Below are positions 8,534-17,284 of a stretch of 64,000 bases of DNA, piece by piece. Position 1 is the first letter of the stretch; every line of letters begins with the position of its first letter. Under the pieces are notes generated by a model that was given only the letters and a program-made list of their open reading frames with translations, had not been told where the DNA came from and searched no databases. Location: positions 1 to 64,000 of the forward strand of contig DASWNW010000091.1 in assembly GCA_036399015.1 (NCBI GenBank), written 5' to 3'. A program made the translations under genes and the position numbers. Origin of the DNA: QHVT01 sp036399015. GTDB taxonomy: Bacteria > Acidobacteriota > Thermoanaerobaculia > Gp7-AA8.

Positions 8534-9435
8534 CGCTGAGGGAGTATCTCGCCGACCGGCGGGCGCTCGTCGACGCCACGCTGGACCGCCACCTCCCGCC
8601 CGCCGCGACCCAGCCGGCGACCATTCACGAGGCGATGCGCTATGCCGTGATGGGCGGCGGAAAGCGGGTCCGGCCGATCGTGGCGATCGCCGCCGCGGAG
8701 GCGGTCGGGGCGCAGGTCGAGCCGCTCCTGATGCATCTCTGCGCGCTCGAGCTCATCCACACCTACTCGCTCGTGCATGACGACCTGCCGGCGCTCGACA
8801 ACGACGACCTCCGCCGCGGGCGGAAGACCACCCACGTCGTGTTCGGGGAGGCGATGGGCATCCTGGCCGGAGACGCGCTGCTCACCGAGGCGTTTTCCTG
8901 GCTGGCGAGGCCGGTGCCGGGGCTCGATCCGGCGCGGCAGTTGCGCGCCATCGCCGAGGTGGCGACGGCCGTCGACTCCACCGGGATGATCGGCGGCCAG
9001 GTGGCGGACATCGTGGCCGAGCGGTCGCAGGAAGCCAGCACCGATCGCGAGACGCTCCTCGCGGAGCTGCACTTCATCCACAGCAACAAGACCGGCAAGC
9101 TCTTCACCGCCTCCGTCGTCCTCGGTGGGCTCCTCGGCGGCGGCACCGAGGAACAGGTGGCGGCGTTGCGCCGCTACGGCAACGCCCTCGGCCTCGCCTT
9201 CCAGATCGTCGACGACCTGCTCGACATCGAGGAGTCGTCGGCCACCCTCGGCAAGACCGCCGGCAAGGACGTCGCTCAGGGAAAGCTGACCTGGCCCGCC
9301 CTTCTCGGCGTGGACAGTGCACGTGCGGAGGTGCAGCGGCTCTACCGGGAGGCGCTGAGTAACGCTGATATGATCGCCGGTCCTGTGAATTACCTTGCGC
9401 CGCTCGCCGGTTTCATCTGTGAACGCCGCAGTTAG
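8530..9435 (+). CDS. ispA: Polyprenyl (geranyl/farnesyl) diphosphate synthase
   Basis: 301 residues starting at a GTG that overlaps the xseB stop. Both aspartate-rich motifs are intact: LVHDDLPALDNDDLRRG (first) and FQIVDDLLDIEE (second), with GGGKRVRP upstream for IPP binding. It condenses IPP with allylic diphosphates to give the C15 (possibly C20) precursor for quinones and undecaprenyl carriers. The context between xseB and dxs is the standard ispA position; chain length is not proven. Confidence 0.93.
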   Translation: MTLREYLADRRALVDATLDRHLPPAATQPATIHEAMRYAVMGGGKRVRPIVAIAAAEAVGAQVEPLLMHLCALELIHTYSLVHDDLPALDNDDLRRGRKTTHVVFGEAMGILAGDALLTEAFSWLARPVPGLDPARQLRAIAEVATAVDSTGMIGGQVADIVAERSQEASTDRETLLAELHFIHSNKTGKLFTASVVLGGLLGGGTEEQVAALRRYGNALGLAFQIVDDLLDIEESSATLGKTAGKDVAQGKLTWPALLGVDSARAEVQRLYREALSNADMIAGPVNYLAPLAGFICERRS

Positions 9436-9446
9436 ACGGAAAAACG

Positions 9447-11480
9447 ATGCCTCGACTACTCGATTCGATCGATACGCCCCGCGACCTCCGGAAGCTGGAT
9501 CGCAAGCAGCTCCCTCAGGTCGCGCAGGAGATCCGCGAACAGATCATCGACGTGGTCTCCCGCATCGGCGGCCATTTCGGCGGGAACCTCGGCATCGTCG
9601 AGCTCACGCTCGCGCTGCACTACGCCTTCGATACCCCTCGCGACCAGATCGTCTTCGACACCGGCCATCAAAGCTATCCGCACAAGCTCATCACCGGCCG
9701 GCGCGACAAGTTCCACACCATCCGGCAGCACGACGGCATCTCCGGCTTCTGCAAGCGTGAGGAGTCGGTCTACGACGTCTTCAACGCCGGCCATGCCTCC
9801 ACCTCGATCTCCGCTGCGCTCGGCATCGCCATCGCCCGCGACTTCCGGAAAGAAGACTACCGCGTCGTGGCGATCATCGGCGACGGCGCCCTCTCCGGCG
9901 GCATCGCGCTCGAGGGGCTCAACCAGGCCGGCCATCTCAAGAGCCGGCTGATGATCGTGCTGAACGACAACGACATGTCGATCTCGACCAACGTCGGGGC
10001 GATGTCGGGGTACCTCAACCAGATCATCAAGGGGCAGCGCTACAACCAGGCCAAGGACCTCGCCAAGGGGGTCATGGACCGCATCCCCCTCATCGGCGGG
10101 AAGCTGCACGGGCTCGCGCACGACATGGAGCAGGTCCTCAAGAACATGATCGTCCCCGGGACGCTGTTCGAGGAGCTCGGCTTCAAGTACCTGGGGCCGT
10201 ACGACGGCCACGACCTCGACCTCCTGCTCGACCTCTTCGAGGAGCATCGCGACTACGACGGTCCGATCCTCCTGCACGTCATGACGAAGAAGGGGAAGGG
10301 CTACACGCCGGCGGAGAACAAGCCGATCTGGTCGCACGGCGTCTCGCCGTTCGACGTCATCACCGGCGACGCCCGCAAGTCCGACAAGCCGCAGCCGCCG
10401 ACCTACACGGCCGTCTTCGCCGACGCGCTCATCGAGCTGGCGAAGAAGGATCCGAAGATCGTCGCCGTCACCGCGGCGATGCCCGATGGCACGGGCCTCG
10501 ACAAGTTCGCGAAGGCGCTGCCGGGGCGGATGTTCGACGTCGGCATCGCCGAGGAGCACGCGGTCACGTTCTGCGGCGGCATGGCCACGCAGGGGATGAA
10601 GCCGATCGCGGCGATCTACTCCACCTTCCTCCAGCGTGCGTTCGACCAGGTCTTCCACGACGTGGCGATCATGGACCTGCCGGTCGTCTTCGCCCTCGAC
10701 CGCGGCGGGATCGCCGGCGCCGACGGCCCCACCCACCACGGCATCTACGACATGGCCTACCTGCGGATCTTCCCCAACATGGTCTGCATGGCGCCGAAGG
10801 ACGAGAACGAGCTGCGGCACATGGTGAAGACCGCGTTCGAGACCGGCCACCCCACGTCCCTCCGCTACCCGCGCGGCAACGGCATCGGGGTCGAGATGGA
10901 CGCGGAGCTGCAGGCGCTTCCGGTCGGCAAGGGCGAGGTGATGCGCGAGGGAACGGACGCCACGATCTTCGCCATCGGCAACGAGGTCTGGCCCGCCATG
11001 CAGGCGGCGGAGATCCTGGAGAAAGAAAACATTAACGTCACAGTAATCAACGCGCGTTTCATCAAGCCTTTGGATGACGAGTTGATTACCAAATACTGTC
11101 AGCCGAATGCGCGCGTCTTTACCGTCGAGGAAGGCTCGCTCGCCGGCGGCTTCGGCTCCGCCATCATGGAACGCTGCGCCCAGCTCGGAATCCAGCACGT
11201 CGAGTTCCACTGCATCGGCATTCCCGACGAGTACGTCCACCACGGCGGCCAGGACGTCCTCCGCGCGCAGTACGACCTGCACCCCGAGGGCATCGCCAAA
11301 CGCGTGCGGGAGTTTCTCGCCGTGAAGACGGATGGGAACACGGCGGCGTTCCTGGACAAGGTGAAGGAACTGTCGGCTCAGTTTCCGGAAGAGGCCTCAC
11401 GCCGTCTGCGCGAGAAGGGACAGGATTCGGATCACATCGACGAGTTCGTGTACGGCAAGCGCAGCGTGACGTTGAAGTAA
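9447..11480 (+). CDS. dxs: 1-deoxy-D-xylulose-5-phosphate synthase
   Basis: 677 residues, with a C-terminal extension of about 40 residues beyond the usual end. The thiamine diphosphate motif begins GDGALSGGIALEGLNQAG and ends in LNDNDMSIS; the pyrimidine-domain glutamate is in DVGIAEEHAVTF; substrate-binding DRGGIAGADGPTHHG is present. It makes DXP from pyruvate and glyceraldehyde-3-phosphate, the first step of the MEP pathway, feeding the upstream prenyltransferase. The stop overlaps the next ATG by one base (TAATG). Confidence 0.97.
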   Translation: MPRLLDSIDTPRDLRKLDRKQLPQVAQEIREQIIDVVSRIGGHFGGNLGIVELTLALHYAFDTPRDQIVFDTGHQSYPHKLITGRRDKFHTIRQHDGISGFCKREESVYDVFNAGHASTSISAALGIAIARDFRKEDYRVVAIIGDGALSGGIALEGLNQAGHLKSRLMIVLNDNDMSISTNVGAMSGYLNQIIKGQRYNQAKDLAKGVMDRIPLIGGKLHGLAHDMEQVLKNMIVPGTLFEELGFKYLGPYDGHDLDLLLDLFEEHRDYDGPILLHVMTKKGKGYTPAENKPIWSHGVSPFDVITGDARKSDKPQPPTYTAVFADALIELAKKDPKIVAVTAAMPDGTGLDKFAKALPGRMFDVGIAEEHAVTFCGGMATQGMKPIAAIYSTFLQRAFDQVFHDVAIMDLPVVFALDRGGIAGADGPTHHGIYDMAYLRIFPNMVCMAPKDENELRHMVKTAFETGHPTSLRYPRGNGIGVEMDAELQALPVGKGEVMREGTDATIFAIGNEVWPAMQAAEILEKENINVTVINARFIKPLDDELITKYCQPNARVFTVEEGSLAGGFGSAIMERCAQLGIQHVEFHCIGIPDEYVHHGGQDVLRAQYDLHPEGIAKRVREFLAVKTDGNTAAFLDKVKELSAQFPEEASRRLREKGQDSDHIDEFVYGKRSVTLK

Positions 11481-11887
11481 TGCCGGAGACGCTCTTCGCC
11501 GACACCTGGTATTTCGTCGCGCTTCTTGACTCTCGCGACTCTCATCATCGCAACGCCTCGCGAGTCGAATCCCGCGTTCGGACGGCGCCGGTCGTGACGC
11601 ACGACGCTGTTCTCACCGAAGTCCTGACGTACTTCTCGGGTGCAGGTGCGCACGCGCGTACCCTCGCCGCCACGATGGTGCGTGACGCGCTGCACGACAT
11701 GCTCGTGGTCACCGTCGACCGCCCGCTGTTCCTCGCCGGTCTCGAGCGGTACGAGCAGCGACCCGACAAGGAGTACTCCCTCGTCGACTGCATGTCCATG
11801 ATCGTCATGGAGCAACGCGGCATCCGCCACGTGCTCACCAACGACCATCACTTCTCCCAGGCCGGGTTCGTCGTCGTCAATCAATGA
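11480..11887 (+). CDS. PIN-domain protein (VapC-like putative RNase)
   Basis: 135 residues with the four PIN acidic positions: D8 (FADTWYF), E47 (VLTEVL), D103 (SLVDCMSM) and D122 (LTNDHHF). PIN proteins are Mg-dependent RNases, often toxins. No antitoxin-like gene is upstream; instead it sits between dxs and tlyA with overlaps on both sides (TAATG, ATGA), so it is co-translated with housekeeping genes. That argues for a domesticated or housekeeping RNase rather than a free addiction module. Confidence 0.85.
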   Translation: MPETLFADTWYFVALLDSRDSHHRNASRVESRVRTAPVVTHDAVLTEVLTYFSGAGAHARTLAATMVRDALHDMLVVTVDRPLFLAGLERYEQRPDKEYSLVDCMSMIVMEQRGIRHVLTNDHHFSQAGFVVVNQ

Positions 11888-12645
11888 AGAAGCAGCGGCT
11901 CGACATGGCGGTGGTCGAGCGGGGGCTCGTCGACACGCGGTCGAAAGCGCAGTCGCTGATCATGGCCCGCCGCATCCTGGTGAACGGGCAGTTCGTCGAC
12001 AAGGCGGGGGCGAACGTCACCGAGGAGGACGAGGTGACGGTCGCGGAGCTCGAGCATCCGTGGGTCGGGCGCGGCGGAATGAAGCTCGCCCATGCGCTGA
12101 AAGAGTTCGCGATTAATGTGCATGGAAAGGTGTGCGCAGATATCGGAGCGTCCACTGGCGGCTTCACCGACGTGATGCTGAAGAACGGCGCCGCGAAGGT
12201 GTACGCGATCGACGTCGGCTACGGGCAGCTCGACGTCTCCTTGCGCAACGATCCGCGCGTCGTGAACCGGGAGAAGGTGAACGCCCGCTTCCTCCAGGCG
12301 GAGGACTTCGACGACCCGATCGAGTTCGTCTCCATCGACGTGTCGTTCATCCCTCTCAAGCTGATCCTGCCGGCGGTGGCGACCTTCCTCCGCGGCGAGC
12401 TCGTGTCGCTCATCAAGCCGCAGTTCGAAGTCGGGAAGCACGAGGTCGGGAAGGGCGGCATCGTCCGCGACGAGGCGAAGCGTCAGGCCGCCGTCGAGGG
12501 CGTGGTCGCCGTCGCGCGCGAGCTGGGGTGGGAGGTGCGGGGGGTGATCGAGAGTCCGGTCAAAGGCGCGGAGGGGAACGTCGAGTTCCTCATGCACGCC
12601 GTTGCAGGTACTCCCGCAGACCGTCCCGCCACGAATCCGGACTGA
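11884..12645 (+). CDS. tlyA: TlyA-family rRNA methyltransferase
   Basis: 253 residues. An N-terminal S4 RNA-binding domain (RLDMAVVERGLVDTRSKAQSLI) is followed by an FtsJ-like domain with SAM motif ADIGASTGGFTD, DVSFIPL and KPQFEVGK. Relatives 2'-O-methylate cytidines of 16S/23S rRNA. It is the last gene of the xse-isp-dxs operon, as in many bacteria, and its 3' end overlaps the convergent rfbD by 56 bp. Confidence 0.92.
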   Translation: MKKQRLDMAVVERGLVDTRSKAQSLIMARRILVNGQFVDKAGANVTEEDEVTVAELEHPWVGRGGMKLAHALKEFAINVHGKVCADIGASTGGFTDVMLKNGAAKVYAIDVGYGQLDVSLRNDPRVVNREKVNARFLQAEDFDDPIEFVSIDVSFIPLKLILPAVATFLRGELVSLIKPQFEVGKHEVGKGGIVRDEAKRQAAVEGVVAVARELGWEVRGVIESPVKGAEGNVEFLMHAVAGTPADRPATNPD

Positions 12646-13429
12646 CCCCCGTCAGGCGCTCGTACCGTTCCGTCGAGAGGACGGAGTACGCGGGGCGCTT
12701 CGCCGGACGGGGGAACTCGTCCGTCGTGACCGGCTTCACCTCCACGCCGGACCCGCTCTCCTCCGCGATCGCCCTGGCAAAGTCGAACCAGGAGCATTCG
12801 GCGGAGTCGGCGTAGTGCACGATGCCGCGCGCCGCCGGCGCGAGGCGGACGATCGCGCGCGCGAGGTGCGGCGTGTACGTGGGGCGGCCGCGCTGGTCGG
12901 AGACGACGCGGAGCGGGTTCGTTCCCTTGCGGATCTGATTGCGGATCGCCTCCACGAAATTCGGCCCGTGCACGCCGAACAGCCATGAGGTGCGGACGAT
13001 CAGGTGCTCCCTCGCGTGCGCCGCCGCGATCTCCCCCAGCAGCTTCGAGCGGCCGTAGGCCGAGAGGGGAGCGGTGGTGGCGTCGACCTCGTACGGCTCG
13101 CGGCTGCTGCCGTCGAAGACGAAGTCGCTGGAGACCTGCACCAGCACGGCGCCGGTGTCGTTCGCGGCGTTCGCGAGCAGCTCCACGGCGGAGCCATTGA
13201 TGGTGTTCGCCGCGCTCTCCTCCGCCTCGGCCTGGTCGACCTTCGTGTAGGCGGCGCAGTTGACGACGATCGAGGGGGCGTGGTCGCGGATGACGGAAGC
13301 CACCGCGCGGGAGTCGGTGACGTCGAGATCGGCGCGGGTCAGGGCGACGACGTCCTCACCGCGGGTGGTGAGCTCGTCGCGAAGATCGGTGCCGACCATC
13401 CCGCCGGCGCCGGTGATCAGCCACTTCAC
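12590..13429 (-). CDS. rfbD: dTDP-4-dehydrorhamnose reductase
   Basis: 279 residues. NAD(P)-binding WLITGAGGMVG, then NCAAYTKVDQAE, SSDFVFDG, the YGRSK catalytic pair, RTSWLFG, and a C-terminal RPAYSVLS segment, all typical of RfbD. It catalyses the last step of dTDP-L-rhamnose synthesis for surface polysaccharide. The other rml genes are not nearby. It overlaps tatA by 4 bp (upstream on the same strand) and tlyA by 56 bp (convergent). Confidence 0.92.
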   Translation of the reverse strand: MKWLITGAGGMVGTDLRDELTTRGEDVVALTRADLDVTDSRAVASVIRDHAPSIVVNCAAYTKVDQAEAEESAANTINGSAVELLANAANDTGAVLVQVSSDFVFDGSSREPYEVDATTAPLSAYGRSKLLGEIAAAHAREHLIVRTSWLFGVHGPNFVEAIRNQIRKGTNPLRVVSDQRGRPTYTPHLARAIVRLAPAARGIVHYADSAECSWFDFARAIAEESGSGVEVKPVTTDEFPRPAKRPAYSVLSTERYERLTGVSPDSWRDGLREYLQRRA

Positions 13430-13611
13430 TTCTCGTCGGAGGATTTCGGCAGGGCCTTGTCGTCTTTCGGCTTGGAGAGACCGTCGCGGAAGTTCGAGAT
13501 GCCTTCACCGAGGCCGCGGCCGAGCTGTGGCAGCCGGCTGGCGCCGAAGATCACCACCACGATGAGGAGAATGAGGACCAGTTCCATCGGACCAAACGAG
13601 CCAATCAGCAT
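13426..13611 (-). CDS. tatA: Sec-independent translocase subunit TatA/TatE
   Basis: 61 residues: a short periplasmic start, one membrane helix (MELVLILLIVVVIFGASRLP), the hinge QLGRGLGEGISNFRDG and a charged cytoplasmic tail, the standard TatA layout. It forms the pore of the twin-arginine export system; tatB/tatC are not adjacent. A strong ribosome site (GGGAGG) precedes the ATG at 13611. It is co-transcribed with rfbD (4-bp overlap). Confidence 0.92.
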   Translation of the reverse strand: MLIGSFGPMELVLILLIVVVIFGASRLPQLGRGLGEGISNFRDGLSKPKDDKALPKSSDEK

Positions 13612-13710
13612 GCGAAACCTCCCAGGGAGAAGCGGACGCGAAAGTGTACCTCACCGCCTAACAGCACCCCGCGGCGATCCGTTCCATCTTCGATAAGATG
13701 CAGCCCCCAC

Positions 13711-16035
13711 ATGCTCGACCTCTCCGGACTCAATCCCCAGCAGCGTGAAGCAGTGAAGCACGGCACCGGACCGCTCCTGGTCCTCGCCGGCGCCGGCTCG
13801 GGGAAGACCCGCGTCATCACCTACCGCATCGGCTATCTCATGGGCGAGATGGGCGTCCGCCCGCACAACATTCTGGCCGTGACGTTCACCAACAAGGCGG
13901 CCGCGGAGATGCTCCACCGCGTCGACCAGCTCGTCCCGCCGACGGGCGGCTCCCGCCCCTGGATCGGCACCTTCCACTCGACGTCGCTGCGCATCCTCCG
14001 CCGCTACGCCGACCGGCTCGGCTTCACGAAGTCGTTCGCGGTGTACGACACCGGCGACCAGATGACGCTCATCCGCCGCTGCATGCGCGAGCTGAACGTC
14101 AACGACGAGGCCTTCCCGCCCCGCTCGGTGCTCACGCGCATCTCCATGGCCAAGAACGAGCTGATCGGACCGGTGGAGTACGAGAAGACGAACCTCGACT
14201 TCTTCGGCTCGCGCGTCTCCGAGATCTACCGCCAGTACCAGAAGCGCCTCCGCGAGTTCGACGCGATGGACTTCGACGACCTGATCGGGAACTACGTGCA
14301 GCTCCTCGAGCAGCACGAAGACGTGCGCAACGAGCTCCACGACCGCTTCCAGCACCTGCTCATCGACGAGTATCAGGACACCAACCGCGCGCAGTACGTG
14401 CTCATCAAGCTGCTGGCGGGGAAGCAGGCGAACATCGTCGCGGTCGGCGACGAGGACCAGTCGATCTACAAGTTCCGCGGCGCCGACATCAACAACATCC
14501 TCAACTTCGAGCGCGACTTCCCCGGCGCGAAGATCATCAAGCTGGAGCAGAACTACCGCTCCACCGGCAACATCCTCAGCGCGGCCACCGGCGTGGTGTC
14601 GAACAACGTCGCGCGCAAGGGGAAGACGCTCTTCACCAGCGGCGGCAAAGGCGACCCGGTGCGCCTCGTCACCTGCAGCAACGAGCGGGAGGAGGCGCAG
14701 TTCGTCCTCGAGAAGATCTCCTCACTCCGCTCGAAGTACAAGCTCACCGACATCGCGATCCTCTTCCGCACCAACGCGCAGTCGCGCCCCTTTGAAGAAG
14801 AGCTGTTGCGCGCGAACCTGCCGTACGTCGTCGTCGGCGGCGTGAAGTTCTACGAGCGGGCGGAGATCAAGGACATCCTCTCGTTCGTGCGCGCCTCCGT
14901 GCGCCCGCACGACACGCCGTCGATCGAGCGGGTGATCAACGTCCCCACGCGCGGCATCGGCGACACGACCGTCGCCGCGCTCGACGAACAGGCCGCGGCG
15001 CAGAACGTCTCGCTCTGGACGATCATCGAAGGGGACCTCTCGTTCCTTCCGCCACGCGCGGCGAAGGCGGTGAAGGAGTTCCGCGAGATCGTGCACGACC
15101 TGCAGCGCGCGTCGTCGAACCCGATCCCGGAGTTCGTCGACTACGTCATGCTGCGCACCGGCTACCGGCGCATGCTCCAGGAGTCGCGCGACCTCCAGGA
15201 CGAGTCGCGCATGGAGAACCTCGAGGAGCTCCTCAACTCCGCCCGCGAGTATTCGGAGCAGAACCCGGGCGCCACCCTCGCCGATTACCTCGACTCGCTG
15301 ACGCTCATCTCCGACCTCGATCGCTACGAGTCGGGCAAAGGCGTCACGCTGATGACCCTGCACTCGGCGAAGGGGCTGGAGTTCAAAGTCGTCTTCCTCG
15401 CCGGGATGGAGGAAGGGATCCTCCCGCACGCGAACTCGCTCGAAAAGTCGGACGACATGGAGGAGGAGCGCCGCCTCTGCTACGTCGGCATGACCCGCGC
15501 GCGCGAGCTGCTGTTCTGCCTCCACGCATTCGAGCGGCGCGTGCACGGCAGGTTCCGCGAGCAGAGCCCGTCGCCGTTCCTGCAGGAGATCCCGGAAGAG
15601 GCGACGGAACAGGTGCGCATCGCCAGCGCGCGCTACTCGGCGTCATCGCAGGAGCCGTCGTGGCGCGAGCGCCCGATCCAGCAACAGCGCTACGGCTCGC
15701 CGCCGCAGCAGCGTTACGGTGCGCCCTCGCAGCCGCCGCGGAGACCGGCACCGGCTCCCGCCCCGAAGAACGAGTCGGTCAACGGCGTCCTCTCCTTCTT
15801 CCAGAACGCGCCGGTGCAGTTCGATCCCACCGCGATCAACGCGGCCAAGCAGCAGACCGCGCTGTCGGGCGCCGCGGAGCTGAAGCGCGGTCAGAAGGTG
15901 CGGCACGAGCAGTTCGGCGTCGGCACCATCCTCACCATGGAAGGCAGCGGCCCCGACGCGAAGCTGACCGTGTACTTCGACCGCGTCGGCTCGAAGAAGT
16001 TCATCGCCAAGTTCGCGAAGCTCACGAGGGTTTAG
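13711..16035 (+). CDS. pcrA: UvrD/PcrA-type superfamily 1 DNA helicase
   Basis: 774 residues. LNPQQREAV (Q motif), Walker A GAGSGKT, TFTNKAAAEM, LLIDEYQDTN (Walker B), VGDEDQSIYKFRGAD, LEQNYRST, MTLHSAKGLEF and LCYVGMTRARE are all present. The C-terminus has a Q/P/R-rich linker with RYGxPxQ repeats (around 15690-15730) and a closing Tudor-like RGQKVRHEQFGVGTI domain that in PcrA contacts RNA polymerase. It acts in repair and transcription-replication conflict. It is divergent from tatA across a 99-bp spacer. Confidence 0.95.
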   Translation: MLDLSGLNPQQREAVKHGTGPLLVLAGAGSGKTRVITYRIGYLMGEMGVRPHNILAVTFTNKAAAEMLHRVDQLVPPTGGSRPWIGTFHSTSLRILRRYADRLGFTKSFAVYDTGDQMTLIRRCMRELNVNDEAFPPRSVLTRISMAKNELIGPVEYEKTNLDFFGSRVSEIYRQYQKRLREFDAMDFDDLIGNYVQLLEQHEDVRNELHDRFQHLLIDEYQDTNRAQYVLIKLLAGKQANIVAVGDEDQSIYKFRGADINNILNFERDFPGAKIIKLEQNYRSTGNILSAATGVVSNNVARKGKTLFTSGGKGDPVRLVTCSNEREEAQFVLEKISSLRSKYKLTDIAILFRTNAQSRPFEEELLRANLPYVVVGGVKFYERAEIKDILSFVRASVRPHDTPSIERVINVPTRGIGDTTVAALDEQAAAQNVSLWTIIEGDLSFLPPRAAKAVKEFREIVHDLQRASSNPIPEFVDYVMLRTGYRRMLQESRDLQDESRMENLEELLNSAREYSEQNPGATLADYLDSLTLISDLDRYESGKGVTLMTLHSAKGLEFKVVFLAGMEEGILPHANSLEKSDDMEEERRLCYVGMTRARELLFCLHAFERRVHGRFREQSPSPFLQEIPEEATEQVRIASARYSASSQEPSWRERPIQQQRYGSPPQQRYGAPSQPPRRPAPAPAPKNESVNGVLSFFQNAPVQFDPTAINAAKQQTALSGAAELKRGQKVRHEQFGVGTILTMEGSGPDAKLTVYFDRVGSKKFIAKFAKLTRV

Positions 16036-16039
16036 AACG

Positions 16040-16204
16040 ATGACGGACCAGAAGATCGTCGACAACAGCGAGCGTCCCGCGCAGCCCGAGCCCGGCGAGG
16101 ACGAGGCGACGCATCAGCCGAGCGCGCGCGAAGAGGCGGACGCGCCGGCGGACGTCGAACGAGCCAGGCAGCGCGAGCGCGAGCGGCAGACCGGCGAGGA
16201 CTAG
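16040..16204 (+). CDS. Small charged hypothetical protein
   Basis: 54 residues beginning ATG 16040, 4 bp after the helicase stop, so it is probably co-transcribed. The peptide is rich in E, D, Q, R, P and A with no hydrophobic core (ends RARQRERERQTGED) and should be disordered. It resembles in style the 65-residue protein at 38716-38913. No function is recognised; the coding call rests on spacing and composition only. Confidence 0.45.
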   Translation: MTDQKIVDNSERPAQPEPGEDEATHQPSAREEADAPADVERARQRERERQTGED

Positions 16205-16486
16205 GGCCTGCGCGGCAGAACGCACCGACGGAGTGGCCGCACGTGCACCGGCGGAGCAACCAGCGCTGCCGGCCGTGCCGTGCCGGCTTCACACAAAGTT
16301 AGCCGGCGAATCGCGGGTCAGCAATGCAAACGCGAACGAGGTACAGAAGCCTTCAGTATGACTGTGCCCCTACGACATATTCTTGAACACGCAGCCGTTT
16401 TGCGCGCGACAGCAAAACACGACGAACCTGCAGCATGTATGCACCCGCGGTGCGGACGCGGCGGTACGCACCAGAATGGAAGAGGT
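16205..16486. other. Intergenic stretch without a recognisable gene
   Basis: 282 bp between the helicase/small-protein unit and the convergent secreted-protein gene. It contains GCCGGC-rich inverted stretches near 16268-16290 but no stem followed by T residues. Base composition falls toward the lower GC of the following gene. Confidence 0.4.
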
Positions 16487-17140
16487 TCATGGTCTCGTCA
16501 CGATCAAACGCATGGAGTCAATGATCTGATCGTCTTGAACGAGGACATCGAGCGCCGTCACTTTTCGTTTGCACACTAACTCGCGAAGCTTCGGTAGATC
16601 GAGCGCAATTCGCTTGACGACGACAGGTCCCGGGACTTTGTGCGTCCGCTTCGTTTCATTCGTTGTGTCGACCGGCTCTTCATCATCAGGGCAGCCGTTG
16701 GGGTCAATCGCACTTTGCGAAAGCACGAAACCGGCCCCTCCCTTGCCAAACGGCGCCTGGCCAATCGTTATCTCGTCGTTGCAGTCGCGACCCGCTCCGC
16801 ACGAGCGCATCGTAATTTCCACGGTGGCCGAGCAAAGGTCGGAGCAGATGACGCAACTGTCGAGGTAGAAAGTATCGCCGAACCAGACATCGCAGCGCGC
16901 GTCATCGTAGGCGACGGAATTTCCAGTGGATAGCAAAGCAGCGAGGGAGACGCCCGGATGAGCCGGATCGATGGGTAGTGCGAAAGAGTCGGCCGCACCG
17001 CGGTGATACACGAGGACGTTCGGACAACGTTGTAATGGCAGATCGACGGGATGACTAGTGCGATTTGCGGGTTTCGAAGTCTGTGCCGCGACTGACACAG
17101 ACATCAGAAGCCACCAAGCAACGCCGTAAAGTGTATTCAT
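16487..17140 (-). CDS. Secreted cysteine-containing hypothetical protein
   Basis: 217 residues. A signal peptide (YGVAWWLLMSVSVAAQ) is followed by a domain with about ten cysteines, including CVICSDLC and RSCGAGRDCN clusters that could form disulphides. A very strong ribosome site (GGAGGTGG) precedes ATG 17140. The gene is visibly lower in GC than its neighbours and stands alone between convergent or unrelated units, consistent with recent acquisition. I do not recognise the family. Confidence 0.75.
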   Translation of the reverse strand: MNTLYGVAWWLLMSVSVAAQTSKPANRTSHPVDLPLQRCPNVLVYHRGAADSFALPIDPAHPGVSLAALLSTGNSVAYDDARCDVWFGDTFYLDSCVICSDLCSATVEITMRSCGAGRDCNDEITIGQAPFGKGGAGFVLSQSAIDPNGCPDDEEPVDTTNETKRTHKVPGPVVVKRIALDLPKLRELVCKRKVTALDVLVQDDQIIDSMRLIVTRP

Positions 17141-17284
17141 AAACCACCTCCGTACGTACTAGTGACGAGACACCGCTCCTCGTATCACGCAATTTTGGAA
17201 CGCGCATATAAACGTTATGCTGGAATGCGATCTTAAGCGTGCTTCGCGGTACGTTCTGATGCAGCCTCCGCTCATCTCGTCCGG

